Origin: Ephydatia muelleri
Taxonomy: Eukaryota > Porifera > Demospongiae > Spongillida > Spongillidae
Direction: 5' to 3'
DNA: 64,000 bases
Assembly (NCBI GenBank): GCA_013339895.1
Contig: JABACO010000009.1
Span: forward strand, 5,858,891-5,922,890
Each line of letters starts with the position of its first letter. Within the stretch, counting starts at the first letter, position 1. A model generated the notes under the pieces. The model was given only the letters and a program-made list of their open reading frames with translations. It was not told where the DNA came from and ran no database searches. A program made the translations under genes and the position numbers. Below are positions 1 to 14,632 of this stretch, one piece after another.

Positions 1-283
1 GAGTGGCAGCTAGTGTTGGTGGTACTGCACCACTCTCTGGTGCTGGGGCACTAATTGTTGATGCTATTTCACAGTCCAGTCACGTTGATGGTCTTGCTAC
101 ATGCAGTGTTATAGTGTACTAGGTGCTGAAGGTAAGAAACATGAATAAAGCTTGTAATGTATGTGCTTTTGATCTACATGTATGTGCATCAAATAGGTAC
201 AACTGTCCAAGATGAAAAAAGTTTCATATCTGTATGTATGTGCATTATTGTTACAGAATGTCACCTAACAGTAATTCCTTCTT

Positions 284-470
284 AGAAAGGTGGTATGGAA
301 TTGCTAAAGATAGACTCAACAGACATTGTAAAATATGGCCTTGCCTTATTGGACGCACTTTTTACGGATGAAGAGCAAGCAACACATTGCTACAAAGCGT
401 CAGGAAAATCGAACAGTTCCAGTGTGTCAGCACAACCACCAATGTCACCAGGAAGGGTGAAGACACTAGA
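284..470 (+). CDS. putative internal exon, unrecognised protein
   Basis: An open stretch of about 62 codons is bounded by an acceptor (ttcttag) and a donor (GACG|gtaagc). It contains a helical segment around DIVKYGLALLDALFTDEE, then a Ser/Pro-rich part ending near SPGRVKTLDG. A possible next exon begins after attattcag at about 525 and reads NALKKVGAVAMAASKDKIR before stopping near 620. The spacing of a 'LDG' segment and a Lys/Arg-rich helix loosely recalls BEN-domain proteins, but no diagnostic residues are certain. No upstream start is visible; the gene could begin left of the window. It could also be part of a transposon-encoded protein. Function is not assigned. Confidence 0.35.
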
Positions 471-884
471 CGGTAAGCAGTTAGACGTGATTACTTCATA
501 ATAGAATGAAACACAAATTATTCAGAATGCATTGAAAAAAGTTGGAGCAGTTGCAATGGCTGCAAGTAAAGATAAAATAAGAACGTCTCTGAAACAAAAA
601 TGCAGGGCAAACACAGGAAATTAGCAGACCAGTTAAAAAGGTAAAATACAATAACATATATAAATGCATGCATGACATATATGTTTGTCCTGTGTGCACA
701 GTGACCCCCAACTGACTAAACTTTTCTTCGTCATGTGAAACTTTCGATTTACTGTATGTATGCATTATCTCATTGTATGTATCCGGTCCTCTTATACACA
801 TATGTTATCAGTATCATATCAGCTATATCACAATGTATGATAATGTATACGTAGGCATGTGCTATGTATATATAAATGGATGAT

Positions 885-1169
885 ATCAGCATGGCCACGG
901 GCAAGATATATGGGCAAGATATGGGCAAGATCATGGGCAAGAACATGGCCATGGCCAAGATCATGCCATGAACTTGGGTAAGATCATGCCATGAACTTGG
1001 GCAAGATCATGACCAGATCTTGGCCGCCATAATCCTGCCCAAGATCTTTAATGATCTTGCACAAGATCTTGCCAAGATTTTGCCCAAGATTCTTGGCCAA
1101 GAACATTACCTTGCCCAAGATTCTTGGCCAAGAACTTCTTGCTGGGACACACACAAACACCACACACAT

Positions 1170-1208
<39 letters not shown>
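885..1208. repeat. degenerate GGCAAGAT(C)ATG tandem repeat followed by (CA)n
   Basis: Positions 885-1140 repeat variants of atgggcaagatcatggcc and ttgcccaagattcttggcc, in one orientation first and then partly in the opposite one, so the block is itself weakly palindromic. From about 1150 to 1208 it passes into a (CA)n microsatellite. The open frames crossing it are low-complexity artefacts. Confidence 0.8.
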
Positions 1209-1210
<2 letters not shown>

Positions 1211-1639
1211 GCCATCAATTGAGCTAGAACCAAAGCTGCGAATTGATATTGTGCAAGGATTATAATACAACCACCATTCAGTTAAGGGGGAGGAGGAGGG
1301 AGTGAGCACATGATTTGGGAGGGAGGGTTTATGGTGTCATGCCATGACAACATTCTGCAACTGATGCCCTTTTCCAGATGCTAACAGTTTACAGTAGTAG
1401 CAGCAATCATTCCCAACTGCGCATGTCCATTACACCTTGAACTTCTCTAGAAGCTTCCACATGTGAGACCTTACAAGTCCTATTGTACTAACTCATTAAG
1501 TCCCATTACCACAACATGCGATACTGTTTCCCTAATGTCAGCACCCAGCAGCAATAAGTCTCTACTGCTAGTGGTGTTCTTTGGGTCTATTGCTTGCAAC
1601 ACTTTCGCTTCAGAATTAATAAGTATGAAGACAGCAGCT

Positions 1640-2100
1640 ACAAAAACTAAATGCAGTACTCAGAACTCAGCACACTTTTTGTGCTGTGCATGTAGTCCCA
1701 AATTGGTGCACTGAGGACCCTTCATACTGAACAGCTCACACTTAGCCATGTTCACATGGAGGCCCATTGCTGGACTCAACTCCTTAACCAGATGCAAAGC
1801 ACGTAGTTTAGCTGGGTGGGTGCCATCAAGGCAGTCAACACACTCCATCTACATACATGCAGGCAGGATATCATCTCCTGCATGGAGAACCAAGGAAAAC
1901 AGCAGGGGATCCAGAGGGTAACCTTGCTGCACTCCAGAGCTAAGTAGGTATCATACTGAGGGGTGGGTCCCATGCACTATATAGTTCCGGGTAGATATCA
2001 CACACTCATCAAGGACTGCAGCTACTTGCCTGGAGATAATGCTGAAGGCAATCGTCATATCCAACTTAAGCAATACAAATTCATTGCAACACTAAGCATG
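1640..2100 (-). pseudogene. LINE reverse-transcriptase fragment
   Basis: Read on the minus strand, three RT segments appear in the correct order but in shifted frames. The first is LKLDMTIAFSIISRQVAAVL (about 2065-2005, the 'LKLD..NAFN.I.R' region). The second is GVQQGYPLDPLLFSLVLHAG (about 1940-1880, the GVQQGDPLGPLLFSL motif). The third is LRALHLVKELSPAMGLHVN (about 1815-1760), followed by the K.E.F-like segment AKCELFS. The catalytic F/Y-x-D-D block between the last two is lost. Stops and frameshifts separate the segments, so it is a dead 5'-truncated copy. The motif style matches the LINE at 27.9-30.7 kb, so it may belong to the same broad RLE-type group. Confidence 0.75.
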
Positions 2101-2159
2101 AGCTACTTTCTCTGCACATGCACGACACACCCAGCTACGGAATTAGTAATACAATAACA

Positions 2160-2980
2160 ATAACTTACAATTTCATAATACACATGTACACTTAAATTTA
2201 TATGTATTAATAGCTACACGTACACATTGCACTTAAAAGAACTATCACCTCACACAATTAAATGTCTTGACAATGTGCCAAGTATAGTCGGTGGTTTTGT
2301 TGTGAAAAACGATCCACGTGGTCTTCAGAAACAGCCTCGGGGCAATGTTCGTCTAGCATGGCCTAGTCCGATCCACCCTTTTCGTGGCCACTCTGGAGGT
2401 CAAATTCTCAGCCCCGTCGCCCGATAAAGGTCTTCCAATGAAGGCGCACCTAGCACGTACGTCCGTATATCGGTTTCAACCAAACATGGCCATTACCATG
2501 AGATGGCGAGCCTACACGTACGAATCATGACGAAAGGAGCTTCGAACTCAAGAAACGTACCGGGGGGAGAGGGGGGTAAAAAGAATGGAAGGAGGGGCTA
2601 CACGAGTCTGGGGACTAGAAAGTCAGGTATCTGGTCCCCATCGGGAGTGATGTAAGAGCCATTTTTAGTAACGCGATGACGGTGCCGCAATGCGCATGCG
2701 TAACAATCAATACACGGAATCGAAACTAAAAAAGAGATCAAATAACTCTCTACTCATACAGGTACTTAAATAAAATTTGTTGTTGTAAAGAACGTTAATT
2801 AATTGATTTAATAATTAGCTGTTTTTATGTTTTGATAAATCTTAGCTTACATATACTATTGTAACGGTGAAAGTAGAAGTTTGATATTCAATTCCTAGCC
2901 AGAGTTATGGGTCGATGTCCGAAATTTCTGGCAATGTTGCGCGGGTAACACTATCGTATACGATCATGTCGCAAATCACA
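2160..2980. other. no recognisable feature
   Basis: Mostly unique-looking sequence. A GC-richer stretch at 2270-2700 has one 66-codon frame with no recognisable domain. I see no RNA gene or clear splice-bounded exon here. Confidence 0.5.
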
Positions 2981-2982
2981 TT

Positions 2983-3041
2983 AAACGACTGAGCATTTAC
3001 CTTTAACATTCAAACGACTGAGCATTTACCTTTAACATTCA
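2983..3041. repeat. 29-bp direct tandem duplication (two copies)
   Basis: The unit beginning aaacgactgagcatttacc occurs twice in immediate succession. It is short and no function is suggested. Confidence 0.85.
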
Positions 3042-3419
3042 ACGTTGAAGTTAGTTGGTTTATTTACTTTCAGTAGGTACTTCAAGATTTTTTTCAAGTC
3101 GTGTTTTGTGCTGCAATTTTATTAGCCTCTACAAGAGCACAAAAAATGCTGCAGAACGACACCTTATGCATCATATTTGGATTAGTATCTCAAAAGTTAC
3201 AGCGTTCCAAACATTGCATTTTGAGTGAACGGTACAGTATGCGCGATCGTAGAAAAAATTGTGACGGTGTATGTTCGCTTTACTGCAGCTATTGAACCAT
3301 TGAACGTTATCATGCCAGAACGTAACTACATGTAGGGTACACATATATATAAGACTAAATAACGATTTCAAGTATGTACAGGTCATCAGTAACATAGTCA
3401 ACTAAGAACTCATAAATGG

Positions 3420-4160
3420 TCATTGTAACGTCATCTCCGTCATCCTGATTTTCATCATGTTTCCAGTACGTAGCAGTACTTTTTGGCATTTTTGACCTTT
3501 CTGTTTCTTATAGTTTGACATTTTCGCTTGAGAAGCTGCTTTGAAATCAAAATCTCCTTTAGTTTCAATTGTCTGTGTAAACATGCATCGTTCACATTGG
3601 ATTCTTAGCTTCCGTGAGATGGAACAATAAGAACTACTTGGCTTGTCAACTACTGGACACAATGAGGTAGAAGTATGAGGTGTTGAAAGGGTTTGAATTG
3701 GAAGGATAAATTGCTCATCTAACAGATTAATTATGACATCCAATTCCGATCTACATGCATGCTTCTTCATTGTTTTTATTGTATCTGTGAAACGTTGTAT
3801 TGACCTCTGTAAGGAATCCATGTTGACAAATGCTCCAGCTTGCAGAGAAGTCACTTTTATGGCAGTGTCTGAAATGCTTATTTGTATATAGGTACATCAC
3901 CAATCCTTTTCTTAGTACTGCATGCAGCCTGTAGAATATTGCCAGCACTCATACCACTTCTAAATTTTTCAAGATGCTTGTTAAAATCATTAGCAGTCTT
4001 CATCCTAATATAAAAAATGACACATTTGTTTACAACGTCTACGCATTTACTTCGTGACCGTAAAAGTAAGTCAGTATAAATGGCCTGGGGACTAGGCTTG
4101 AAATGAAAACCTTGTTTAAAAAGCACCTTGGGAGTCGGTTGTAAATTACAGAATTGCAAT
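3420..4160 (-). CDS. hypothetical protein, probable two or three exons
   Basis: Minus-strand frames join plausibly. An upstream part (4159 to about 3905) includes the segment MKTANDFNKHLEKFRSG. A downstream part (about 3864 to 3480) contains SLQRSIQRFTDTIKTMKKH, a Ser/Thr-rich linker, and a CERC segment followed by FDFKAASQAK. The CxxC pair followed by a 'x-F-x-x-x-x-A' stretch recalls zinc-binding parts of some Mutator-like transposon proteins in invertebrates, but this is weak. No promoter or clear terminus was found, and downstream sequence (4190-4620) shows no continuation. Treat as an unrecognised, possibly broken gene. Confidence 0.3.
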
Positions 4161-4189
4161 CCCTAGTAGTGTTGCATTAGCCATGAAAG

Positions 4190-5090
4190 GAATCTTAACT
4201 AAAAAGTTGCGCCGCTCGAAAATTAAGGTACACTCTAATTAGAGTTATAATGTGCTCGATCATTCGATACATAAAACTATTTTCTGCTGTTTTAAAAGTT
4301 ACAAAAACTAGTAAAAAAAACAGTGCTTGTTATACTAGGAGACTTTGTAAGTGATTTGGTTTTACACAGAGCGTATACCAAGTACAAACACGTAGGGCAT
4401 TTGATAACACCTTGGGAATCGTCTGAAGTCCATGAAAAAAGAAATGCAAGTAGATAATAACCTTTGGAACCAGAACTCTATCCCCGCCGCTCAACACGTA
4501 TAAAAGTTTAGCAAATATGAAAAACAACCATTATTTCAGCCCGCCAGAAATATTGAACAAGTGTAGTTTTCTAGGTTTTGACTGCCCAAAGGCTTATATA
4601 CTTTAGTCTCCTACCTGAAAAGCACAGCAGAGTCCTCAATTGCTACCAAACCAATACAAACTAGCCTTCGTTTCTATGTCCCGTACAATTTCAATCCATC
4701 ACTTCCGTCACAATTTTTACTCGTTATTTCGGTTACCACTTTTTCGGTACACGTACGTCAAATATTGAAGTACCTACTTTCAGTGTGTCACTGATGTCAG
4801 TACCGTTCCAGTAAAAATCAACTGTGAAAAGTACGATCAGTATGGGGGGTTTTACTTGCACTCACGGCTGAGTACCAATATAAAACTACCAATTTCCTAC
4901 GTCACTTTACATGCACGTGAATATGCTCCTTATGCTCTTTCGACTACAATCGAGAAAGTTGTCGCGAAAAGGAATTAATTAACGTACCTGCAATGATTAA
5001 TAATTTAATACATGTATAATCTCCGTGACTTGACTTGCGGCGTGCACAAGGAAAATTACTCTAGCTCAATTGGGCATTCCCATTGAGTGA
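4190..5090. other. AT-rich sequence without a recognised gene
   Basis: Only short spurious frames occur. A phrase similar to 'caccttggga(a/g)tcg' appears at about 4125 and again at 4410, hinting at diverged repeated material. Nothing else can be supported. Confidence 0.45.
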
Positions 5091-5262
5091 AATACTATAG
5101 TGGCTAAGGGAAGGCAGTTCCGTAGTAAGCAAATCAACGCTCAAACGTCTCGGATTTATATAACGTTGTGCAATATTAGTCCAATTATCCCCACGGTAGA
5201 AGTGATAATTGCAGCGATTAGGAATCGAGGAACACTAGGTTCAAATCCCGCTTGGAAATACG
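5090..5262 (+). repeat. possible tRNA-derived SINE head
   Basis: A perfect Pol III B-box-like sequence, GGTTCAAATCC, sits near 5240, preceded by an A-box-like tggctaaggg near 5100. The spacing is longer than in a tRNA, and the acceptor and anticodon stems do not close convincingly, so this is more likely a SINE fragment than a tRNA gene. A T-rich run follows. Confidence 0.35.
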
Positions 5263-5339
5263 TTGTTTTTTTTTTCCCCCTTTAATTATAATTTTGGGGC
5301 TTATCTACATAAGTATAAGTTCCAACTGTATTACTTCAA

Positions 5340-5690
5340 GCTAGTGCACTGTGGTGTAGTGGTTACGACGAGAGCTTCACAAGTTCAAGGTATTGGGGTT
5401 CAATTCCGGCCCGGGGTCCACCCAATTTCCTCCCCTAGTTGTATTCCATTGTTCCACAGGTGCATGGGTGGCATAGCCTCGGTTCTGTCGGAGATGACTA
5501 CCGAAAAGTGAAAGAGCTGCTGATGCTGGATGATTGATTCCTCATCAAAGGGCACAATATCTGTTCGATTTGGTTTCTGTTGACTTGGTAGTGTCACTCA
5601 ATGGGAATTCTCCGCTGGAGAAACAAAGAGAATGGAGATTTGCTGTCTTCCCTACGCCTGTGTCAGGTGTAGGGTGCCATTTTATTAAAA
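5340..5690 (+). repeat. tRNA-derived SINE
   Basis: An A-box-like TGGTGTAGTGG at about 5350 and a B-box GGTTCAATTCC at about 5398 are spaced roughly as in a tRNA. They are followed by a body of about 280 bp (tcctcccctagttgt... to ...gtgtagggtgccat) and an A/T-rich 3' end. This head-body-tail layout is typical of a tRNA-derived SINE. Body similarity to a known family cannot be judged here. Confidence 0.55.
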
Positions 5691-6056
5691 TTATAATCAT
5701 TGATTTTTATTTTTCATGTCTTTTCTTTTTTTCCCCATACTTTTCTTTTCGCACTCGCTGCATTTGTTCTAACCATTTTACATGCGAGCAGTGAAGAATG
5801 ATGTATATAACTTTTTTTTTCAGAGTTGTTTAATTTCGTTTTTCAGTGAATCGTCACGCGCGAAGCAATCAAGTATACACCTAGTTGGGCGTAGCCCGAC
5901 CTTCGCGTATTCGGGTACCAAACACGCACAGTTTTTGTACAGGCTGCAACGGGGATTGCAGAATGCAGCATTTCGATGCGGACAATTATCTCCTAATCAA
6001 CATACACAAGTGTTTATTCATTCAATGTACATCACAGTACATGTACAGAGAGTTGT

Positions 6057-6264
6057 ATGGAGATAACAGTAGTGCAGTGTGTGATCGAGGCGGCCATGGA
6101 ACTAGGCTACTCTTCAATGAAGCCTGAACAGGTCGAAGTAGCTGTGGCTCTAATTGAAGGCAGGGACGTATTTACTATTCTACCCACGGGTTTTGGTAAA
6201 ATCCTCTGTTATGCTTGCTTGCCAGTGGCGTTTGATAAATAGAAAGAGCGGGGCTATTCCATTG
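6057..6264 (+). pseudogene. RecQ-like helicase, N-terminal exon, 5' part (split by insertion)
   Basis: The frame opens with MEITVVQCVIEA, runs through GYSSMKPEQVEVAVALIEGR (the RecQ motif 0 region, F/Y..P.Q...I) and reaches ILPTGFGKILCYACLPVAFD, a RecQ Walker A (TGxGK). A TAG follows at 6239-6241. Compared with the minus-strand copy at about 15.84 kb, the TAG results from a 6-bp deletion in AAATGTCAGAAGAAAG. The coding sequence then continues (KERGYSI) and is interrupted at 6264 by a 6.9 kb insertion; it resumes at 13154. RecQ enzymes are 3'-5' DNA helicases. Here the copy is repeated in the window and surrounded by mobile DNA, so it is more likely mobile-element cargo or a multicopy pseudogene than the host RecQ. 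Confidence 0.8.
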
Positions 6265-6975
6265 CAGGGGTGGCGGAAGCAATTCAGCATTGGTCCGGCT
6301 TGGGCGTGGCCATAAAATTTTTTTCTATATCAATAGCTGCCATACTTCGTTGTGTAATATTGTGCAATTATGACGCTAGAACAAAGTTACACATTTACAT
6401 TAAGAAAAATTTACCGAAAACATGCATTCTATGTTCACTGCTCTTTGGCGGGTGGAACTTATCGGGAATGCCCTTGCTAGCCATTTGTTAATCTCACGCA
6501 CGTGTAGAAAGTATAATGTGAGATAAATACAGCGAGCGACCCTTACGTGGTTATATATTGTACATAAACAGCAACCTCCTTAGGATTTAAGAAACTAGTA
6601 TATGGGTCAGTTTCCGCGAAAATGACCCATCGCTATACATTCACGTTTGAATCGCTATAACTTCCGAACGGTACACGCCATTCACTTCCTATTTTCAACA
6701 CTTCATACTACACCATTTCTCTACGGTAAAATACTTTTTGGGGTCTTGCACTTGCTCTGTGCTCGAATTGCAACGTCCGATACCCCACAGGGTATGAACC
6801 CGTCATAACTTTCGGCAGGAGTAATCAAATCGCTTCAAATTCGGTTTGTAGGTAGAGGGGTCCTATACCTATTGATTTGTTCTGTTGTTAGTTTTCACTC
6901 TATCCGTTGCGGAGATACAGGTGTGCAAAGTTAATGCACATTTCCTGCTCGATTTGCCCAGGCAACCCTAGTTCC

Positions 6976-7271
6976 ACAAGTAAATAAAAACATTCTCTAA
7001 CGAGAAAGTTGTTGGTATATAGGATTGACCAATGGTGGTGTAAAAAGCATGGAAACAAGAGTGACAGAAATTTGACTTGAAAATTGAAATAGGCCTATAT
7101 TTAGCCCATCACTCAGGCATGTACTGTTATAACGTTAGTGTGCTAAATATAGGCCTATTTCAATTTTCCAGTCAAATTTCTGTCACTCTTGTTTCCATGC
7201 TTTTTACACCACCATTGGTCAATCCTATATACCAACAACTTTCTCGTTAGAGAATGTTTTTATTTACTTGT
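6976..7271. mobile_element. palindromic MITE (about 130-bp arms)
   Basis: Starts ACAAGTAAATAAAAAC and ends GTTTTTATTTACTTGT. The arms of about 130 bp are nearly perfect inverted copies separated by a loop of about 30 bp. It lies exactly at the point where the left arm of element A breaks from its right-arm counterpart, so it or the block it belongs to inserted into that arm. Confidence 0.9.
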
Positions 7272-7399
7272 TTCATTAGTTTTTTCCTCTGGTGTCTTTA
7301 TAATTGATTTTAATTTTCGAAGGGAGGGAGGGAGGTTTAAAATTTTAATAATAGAAATTATATGTATAGGAGTTCTTAATGTTATTTACAGTTCGGCCT

Positions 7400-7665
7400 T
7401 GTCCTCTATGTCTCCCCCAGCCTCTTCTATGGCCGCGGCGGCCTGGTTCTGGCCATGGGAGCCATGTGGGTGGTGGTGGCAGCGGTGGGGGCACTGGTGT
7501 CAATACTGCTGGTGCCGGTGGTGGGGCTGGTGGTGGTAGCGGCGGTGCTCCTGCTTCTGCTGGTGGCGGTGGGGGCAGCTCTGCTGCTGCTTCTGCTGGT
7601 GGCGGAGGGGGCAGTGCTGCTGCTGCTGCTTCTGCTGGTGGGGGCAGCGCTGCTGATTGTAGTCA
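7400..7665. repeat. GGT/GCT-rich low-complexity block
   Basis: Imprecise repeats of ggtggtggc and gctgctgct give Gly/Ala/Ser-rich, Val/Leu-rich or Gln/His-rich frames depending on the frame read. It lies downstream of the minus-strand 15-residue-repeat exon, so it could be a low-complexity continuation of that gene, but no splice signal links them clearly. Confidence 0.6.
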
Positions 7666-7904
7666 AAAGTTTGTCATTGTGTCTTTTTTACATCAGATAA
7701 GGAAGCCTTTTTGTGCATCAGATTAAGGATGACACCCCAATATTCAATAGACAGGTCACAAAGGACTGTACACAACAGTTGGGTCACATGCATGCTTTAC
7801 ATGTGAAGTGAATGGCAGATCCCTTACATGCGTGCTGCACACATGTTGCATGCCATCTTCCTATAGCTTTTTAATGCTAGTGCAATACAACATGCCATGA
7901 CATA

Positions 7905-8474
7905 CCTTTGGTCGATACCGCTTCCTCTCGGCAGCACGTTTAGCCAATCGGACAGCGGGGTCATTCCAATACCGATTCCTTTCAGATGCCTTAATGGCAG
8001 CTGAATTGTCCTCGTCTTTTAGCAGCGCGGTCTCCTTGAGGTCCTCTTGATATAGCTGCCTTTTAGCAGCACGGTTCTTCTCGACGTCCTCTTGATATCG
8101 CTGCCTTTTAGCAGCACGGTTCTCCTCGACGTCCTCTTGATATTGCTGCCTTTTAGCAGATTGCTTAGATTCAATATCTGCGTTGTAGCTGTCGCGTACA
8201 GAGGCCTTCTTCTTTTCGGGTCGGCCTTGTAGCTGTCGCGTACAGAGGCCTTCTTCTTTTCGGGATCGACCTTGTAGCTGTCGCGTACAGAGGCCTTCTT
8301 CTTTTCGGGATCTGCCTTGTAGCTGTCGCGTACAGAGGCCTTCTTCTCGGCCTTGTAGCGCGCTCGGGCTTTAGCCTTGTTTTCTTGTATTAAAAAATCG
8401 TCTTGCTTTTGAAGGTATTCCGCTCGTTGCTTACAGGTTGGACTGACTAGCTCAGTACTGCAATAATAAACCAA
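7905..8474 (-). pseudogene. exon encoding two sets of 15-residue Lys/Arg-rich tandem repeats
   Basis: On the minus strand the first part carries about four copies of a 45-bp unit coding SVRDSYKADPEKKKA. The second carries about three copies of another 45-bp unit coding RAAKRQRYQEDVEKN. A one-base deletion near 8221 (cgggtcgg against cgggatcg in the sister repeats) puts the two sets in different frames, so this copy is broken. A donor-like CAAAG|gtatgt closes the exon at about 7905. Such charged repeats are known at the N-terminus of large transposon-encoded proteins in sponges and cnidarians, by general recollection only. No catalytic domain is present here. The block sits inside the left arm of element A. 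Confidence 0.65.
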
Positions 8475-9279
8475 ATAAACTTCTGCAATAACTTCATACC
8501 AATTCCTATTTAGAACTTGCTACCGCATGAGGTACTTCTCTTTCTAGGTGTCTATATGAACTTAAAGGATAACGTGCAGGTGAATTCCGAAGATTTTGGT
8601 GCTATTGCCGTTATTCAAAACCGTTCGTAGCTCGAGTTATACCTTCCTAAGGAAGAAGAAGACGAATTATTTTAGGACTGGGCACGAGAAAAAGGAATTC
8701 GTTTGTTTCTCTAAAAGTATACCGTTTTATGAAACGGAACAAACGTAGAACTGTAGATCTTTGAGTTCTCGTTCCATCGCGACAAAGAGATAAGCGATCC
8801 GTTTCTCCGTTGTCCCTCCAGACGCGAGTGAAGTTTTTTTAATGATATTCATCAATCCTCAATCAATCCAATATTGAACCTGCTGCCGCAGGTTCAGATT
8901 CTCCCATTCTGCATGAATATTAATCACTTCCTTGTTCCGCCCCTTAAACTAAGCTATATAGCCGTTCGCAACTCAGTGTCTGTTTGTTTTTTGTTGTTTT
9001 GTTTTCTTTTCTGAGGCTATACGGGTCAAAGATGAGTTATCACTTCGTATGACGATCGTACCGAATTAACGGATCCAAGTGAATGGTTGTCAGCTAGCGC
9101 CTGATGGTTGTCGCCGCCTCCCACGTCGCGGACGCGCGTAAGGATTTTATTTTCCTAGTCACTCGCATCACCGTTTGGTACCTAGTAGTGTATTATAAAG
9201 CTTTCCCTGGACATTCGCTTGCTTAACTTCACGCCCACTCGGCTACACTGCAAGGATGCCATAACTTAGCTCACATAGC

Positions 9280-12320
<3,041 letters not shown>

Positions 12321-12421
12321 TCACGCCCACTCGGCTACACTGCAAGGATGCTATAAGCAGAGATAATCTATATATTATCTCTGGTTATAGCATCCTTGCA
12401 GTGTAGCCGAGTGGGCGTGAC
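12321..12421. repeat. long hairpin, about 47-bp arms
   Basis: tcacgcccactcggctacac at the left is matched by its complement at the right, with the centre around agataatctatatattatct. The same arm sequence occurs again at about 9229-9262, so three copies exist within element A. Confidence 0.9.
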
Positions 12422-13153
12422 AGGAATGAAGTTAAGCAAGTTAGGAAAATAAAATCCTTACGCGCGTCCGCGACGTGGGAGGCGGCGACAACCATCAGGC
12501 GCTAGCTGACAACCATTCACTTGGATCCGTTAATTCGGTACGATCGTCATACGAAGTGATAACTCATCTTCTTTGACCCAGAAAAGAAAACAAAACAACA
12601 TAAAACAAACAGACACTGAGTTGCGAACGGCTATATAGCTTAGTTTAAGGGGCGGAACAAGGAAGTGATTAATATTCATGCGGAATGGGAGAATGGAACT
12701 AGGGTTGCCTGGGCAAATCGAGCAGGAAATGTGCATTAACTTTGCACACCTGTATCTCCGCAACGGATAGAGTGAAAATTAACGAACAGAACAAATCGAT
12801 AGCTATAGGACCCCTCTACCTACAAACCGAATTTGAAGCGATTTGATTACTCCTGCCGAAAGTTATGACGGGTTCATACCCTGTGGGATATCGGACGTTG
12901 CAATTCAGGCACAGAGCAAGTGCAAGACCCCAAAAAGTATCTTACCGTAGAGAAATGGTGTAGTATGAAGTGTTGAAAATAGGAAGTGAATGGCGTGTAC
13001 CTTTCAGAAGTTATAGCGATTCAAACGTGAATGATTTTTATAACTTTTTGTATATAATTATAGCGATGGGTTATTTTCGCGCTATATTTTAAGCTCAGTA
13101 TTAAGATTGGTCCGGCCAAAGTAGGACATGCCCCCCCAGTTGCGCCACCCCTG

Positions 13154-13199
13154 CATTGTCGTTGTAGTTTCCCCTCTAGTGGCCATCATGAAAGACCAG
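13154..13199 (+). pseudogene. RecQ-like helicase, remainder of exon 1 beyond the insertion
   Basis: This short stretch reads VVVSPLVAIMKDQ, the RecQ motif Ia (SPLxALMxDQ), and ends at a donor, CAG|gtaaga. It is colinear with the exon interrupted at 6264, and the minus-strand copy at 15775-15862 shows the uninterrupted form. The intron that follows carries a second insertion (13240-14597) and ends at acceptor aaaacag before 14623. After only 11 bases of exon 2 the homology stops at about 14633. Confidence 0.8.
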
Positions 13200-13239
13200 G
13201 TAAGATCAGGAAATGGATGCTTTATTTATAAAACATTAA

Positions 13240-14597
13240 TGGAACGTTCTATACGAAAATGGATTTAAATCGATATATGGGAAAGTTTCCGAGAAAAGGG
13301 ACCTAGCGTGTATTATAAAAAAGCATAATAAAAATGCCTTACGTTTGAAATGCTATAACTTCCGAAGGGTTAACGCTATCGTCTTCCTATTTTCAGCACT
13401 TCATATTACACCATTTTTCTATGGTAAAATACTTTTTGGGATCTTGCACTTGCTCCTTGCCAGTATTGCAACGTTCGATACCCCACCGGGTTCAAACCCG
13501 CCATAACTTTCTGTAGGAGTAATGAAATCGCTTCAAATTCGGTATGTAGGTAGAGAGGTCCTATACCTATCGATTTGTTCTGTTCGTTAATTTTTATGCC
13601 ATCTGTTACGGAGATACAGTGGAATAAACTACGTGCACGTTTTCCCGCTTGATTCGCGCCAATGTAATAATCCCCGCCTCCCCATACATTGAGCGGAGCG
13701 CAATTTGCCCAAATCATTGGCGCGAAACGAGCGCGAAAATGTGCACGTAGTTTGTTCAACTGTATCTCCGTAAACGGATTGCATAAAAATTAACGAACAG
13801 AACAAATAGATAGATATAGGACTTCTCCACCTACAAACCGAATTTGAAGCGATTTGATTACTCCTACAGAAAGTTATGGCGGGTTTGAACCCCTTGGGGT
13901 ATCGGACATCGCGATACTGGCATGGAGCATGTTCAAGATCCCAAAATGTATTTTACCATAGAGAAATGGTGTAGTATGAAGTGCTGAAAATAGGAAGACG
14001 ATAGCGTTAACCCTTCGGAAGTTATAGCATTTCAAACGTAAGGCATTTTTATTATGCTTTTTTATAATACACGCTAGGTCCCTTTTCTCGGAAACTATTC
14101 CTACCGCTATTGATTTGTTCTGTTCGTTAATTTTTGCTTTATCCGTTATCGAGATACAAGTGTGCAAAGAAATTGCATATTTCCCGGGCGTTACGCGCCA
14201 TTAACGTATTACGACTGGCTTCCTCGTAATACGTTAACGCCCGGGAAATATGCAATTTCTTTGCACACTTGTATCTCGATAACGGATTAAGCAAAAATTA
14301 ACGAACAGAACAAATCAATAGCGGTAGGACCCTTCTACATAAGTACCTATTTTGAACCGATTTGGACACTCCTACCTGAAGATGTGGCCGTTTTGAACCC
14401 TACGGGGTATCGGACCTTGTAACGTCGGTACCCCGCATGTGTAAGACACCAAAATGGATTTTCACATATAGTAATGGTGTGGTATGTTGTGTTAAAAATA
14501 GAAACCCGATAGCGTTAATATGACGGAAGATATACCGATTTAAATTTTATGTTATAAAATGAAATCCACAAGACCCATTTTCGTATAGAACGTTCCA
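13240..14597. mobile_element. 1.36 kb nested palindromic element in the RecQ intron
   Basis: It begins TGGAACGTTCTATACG and ends with the complement, a terminal repeat of about 23 bp that is perfect. The intron of the other RecQ copy (15711-15774) lacks it, which marks the insertion site. At 13274-14093 a second foldback is nested inside: about 375-bp arms (13276-13650 with 13735-14093) that begin gggaaagtttccgagaaaa. At 14094-14330 is a third palindrome with about 110-bp arms around ttaacgtattacg. No protein is encoded. The flanking duplication is at most two or three bases (AA/TAA). Confidence 0.85.
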
Positions 14598-14632
14598 AAT
14601 CATTGTTTACATTTTAAAACAGGTTTCTACCT

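Noticed and set aside
5100-5420. True tRNA genes at the two B-box sites
   Set aside because: The A-to-B spacing and stem pairing do not give a complete cloverleaf, so SINE heads are more likely.
7427-7700. Gly/Ala-rich secreted or silk-like protein at the GGT repeat
   Set aside because: All frames are open because of trinucleotide repetition. No start, signal peptide or splice context favours one.
13406-13759. 117-codon minus-strand frame in the foldback element as a possible transposase
   Set aside because: It spans the palindrome centre, has no conserved motif, and is not preserved in the other copies.
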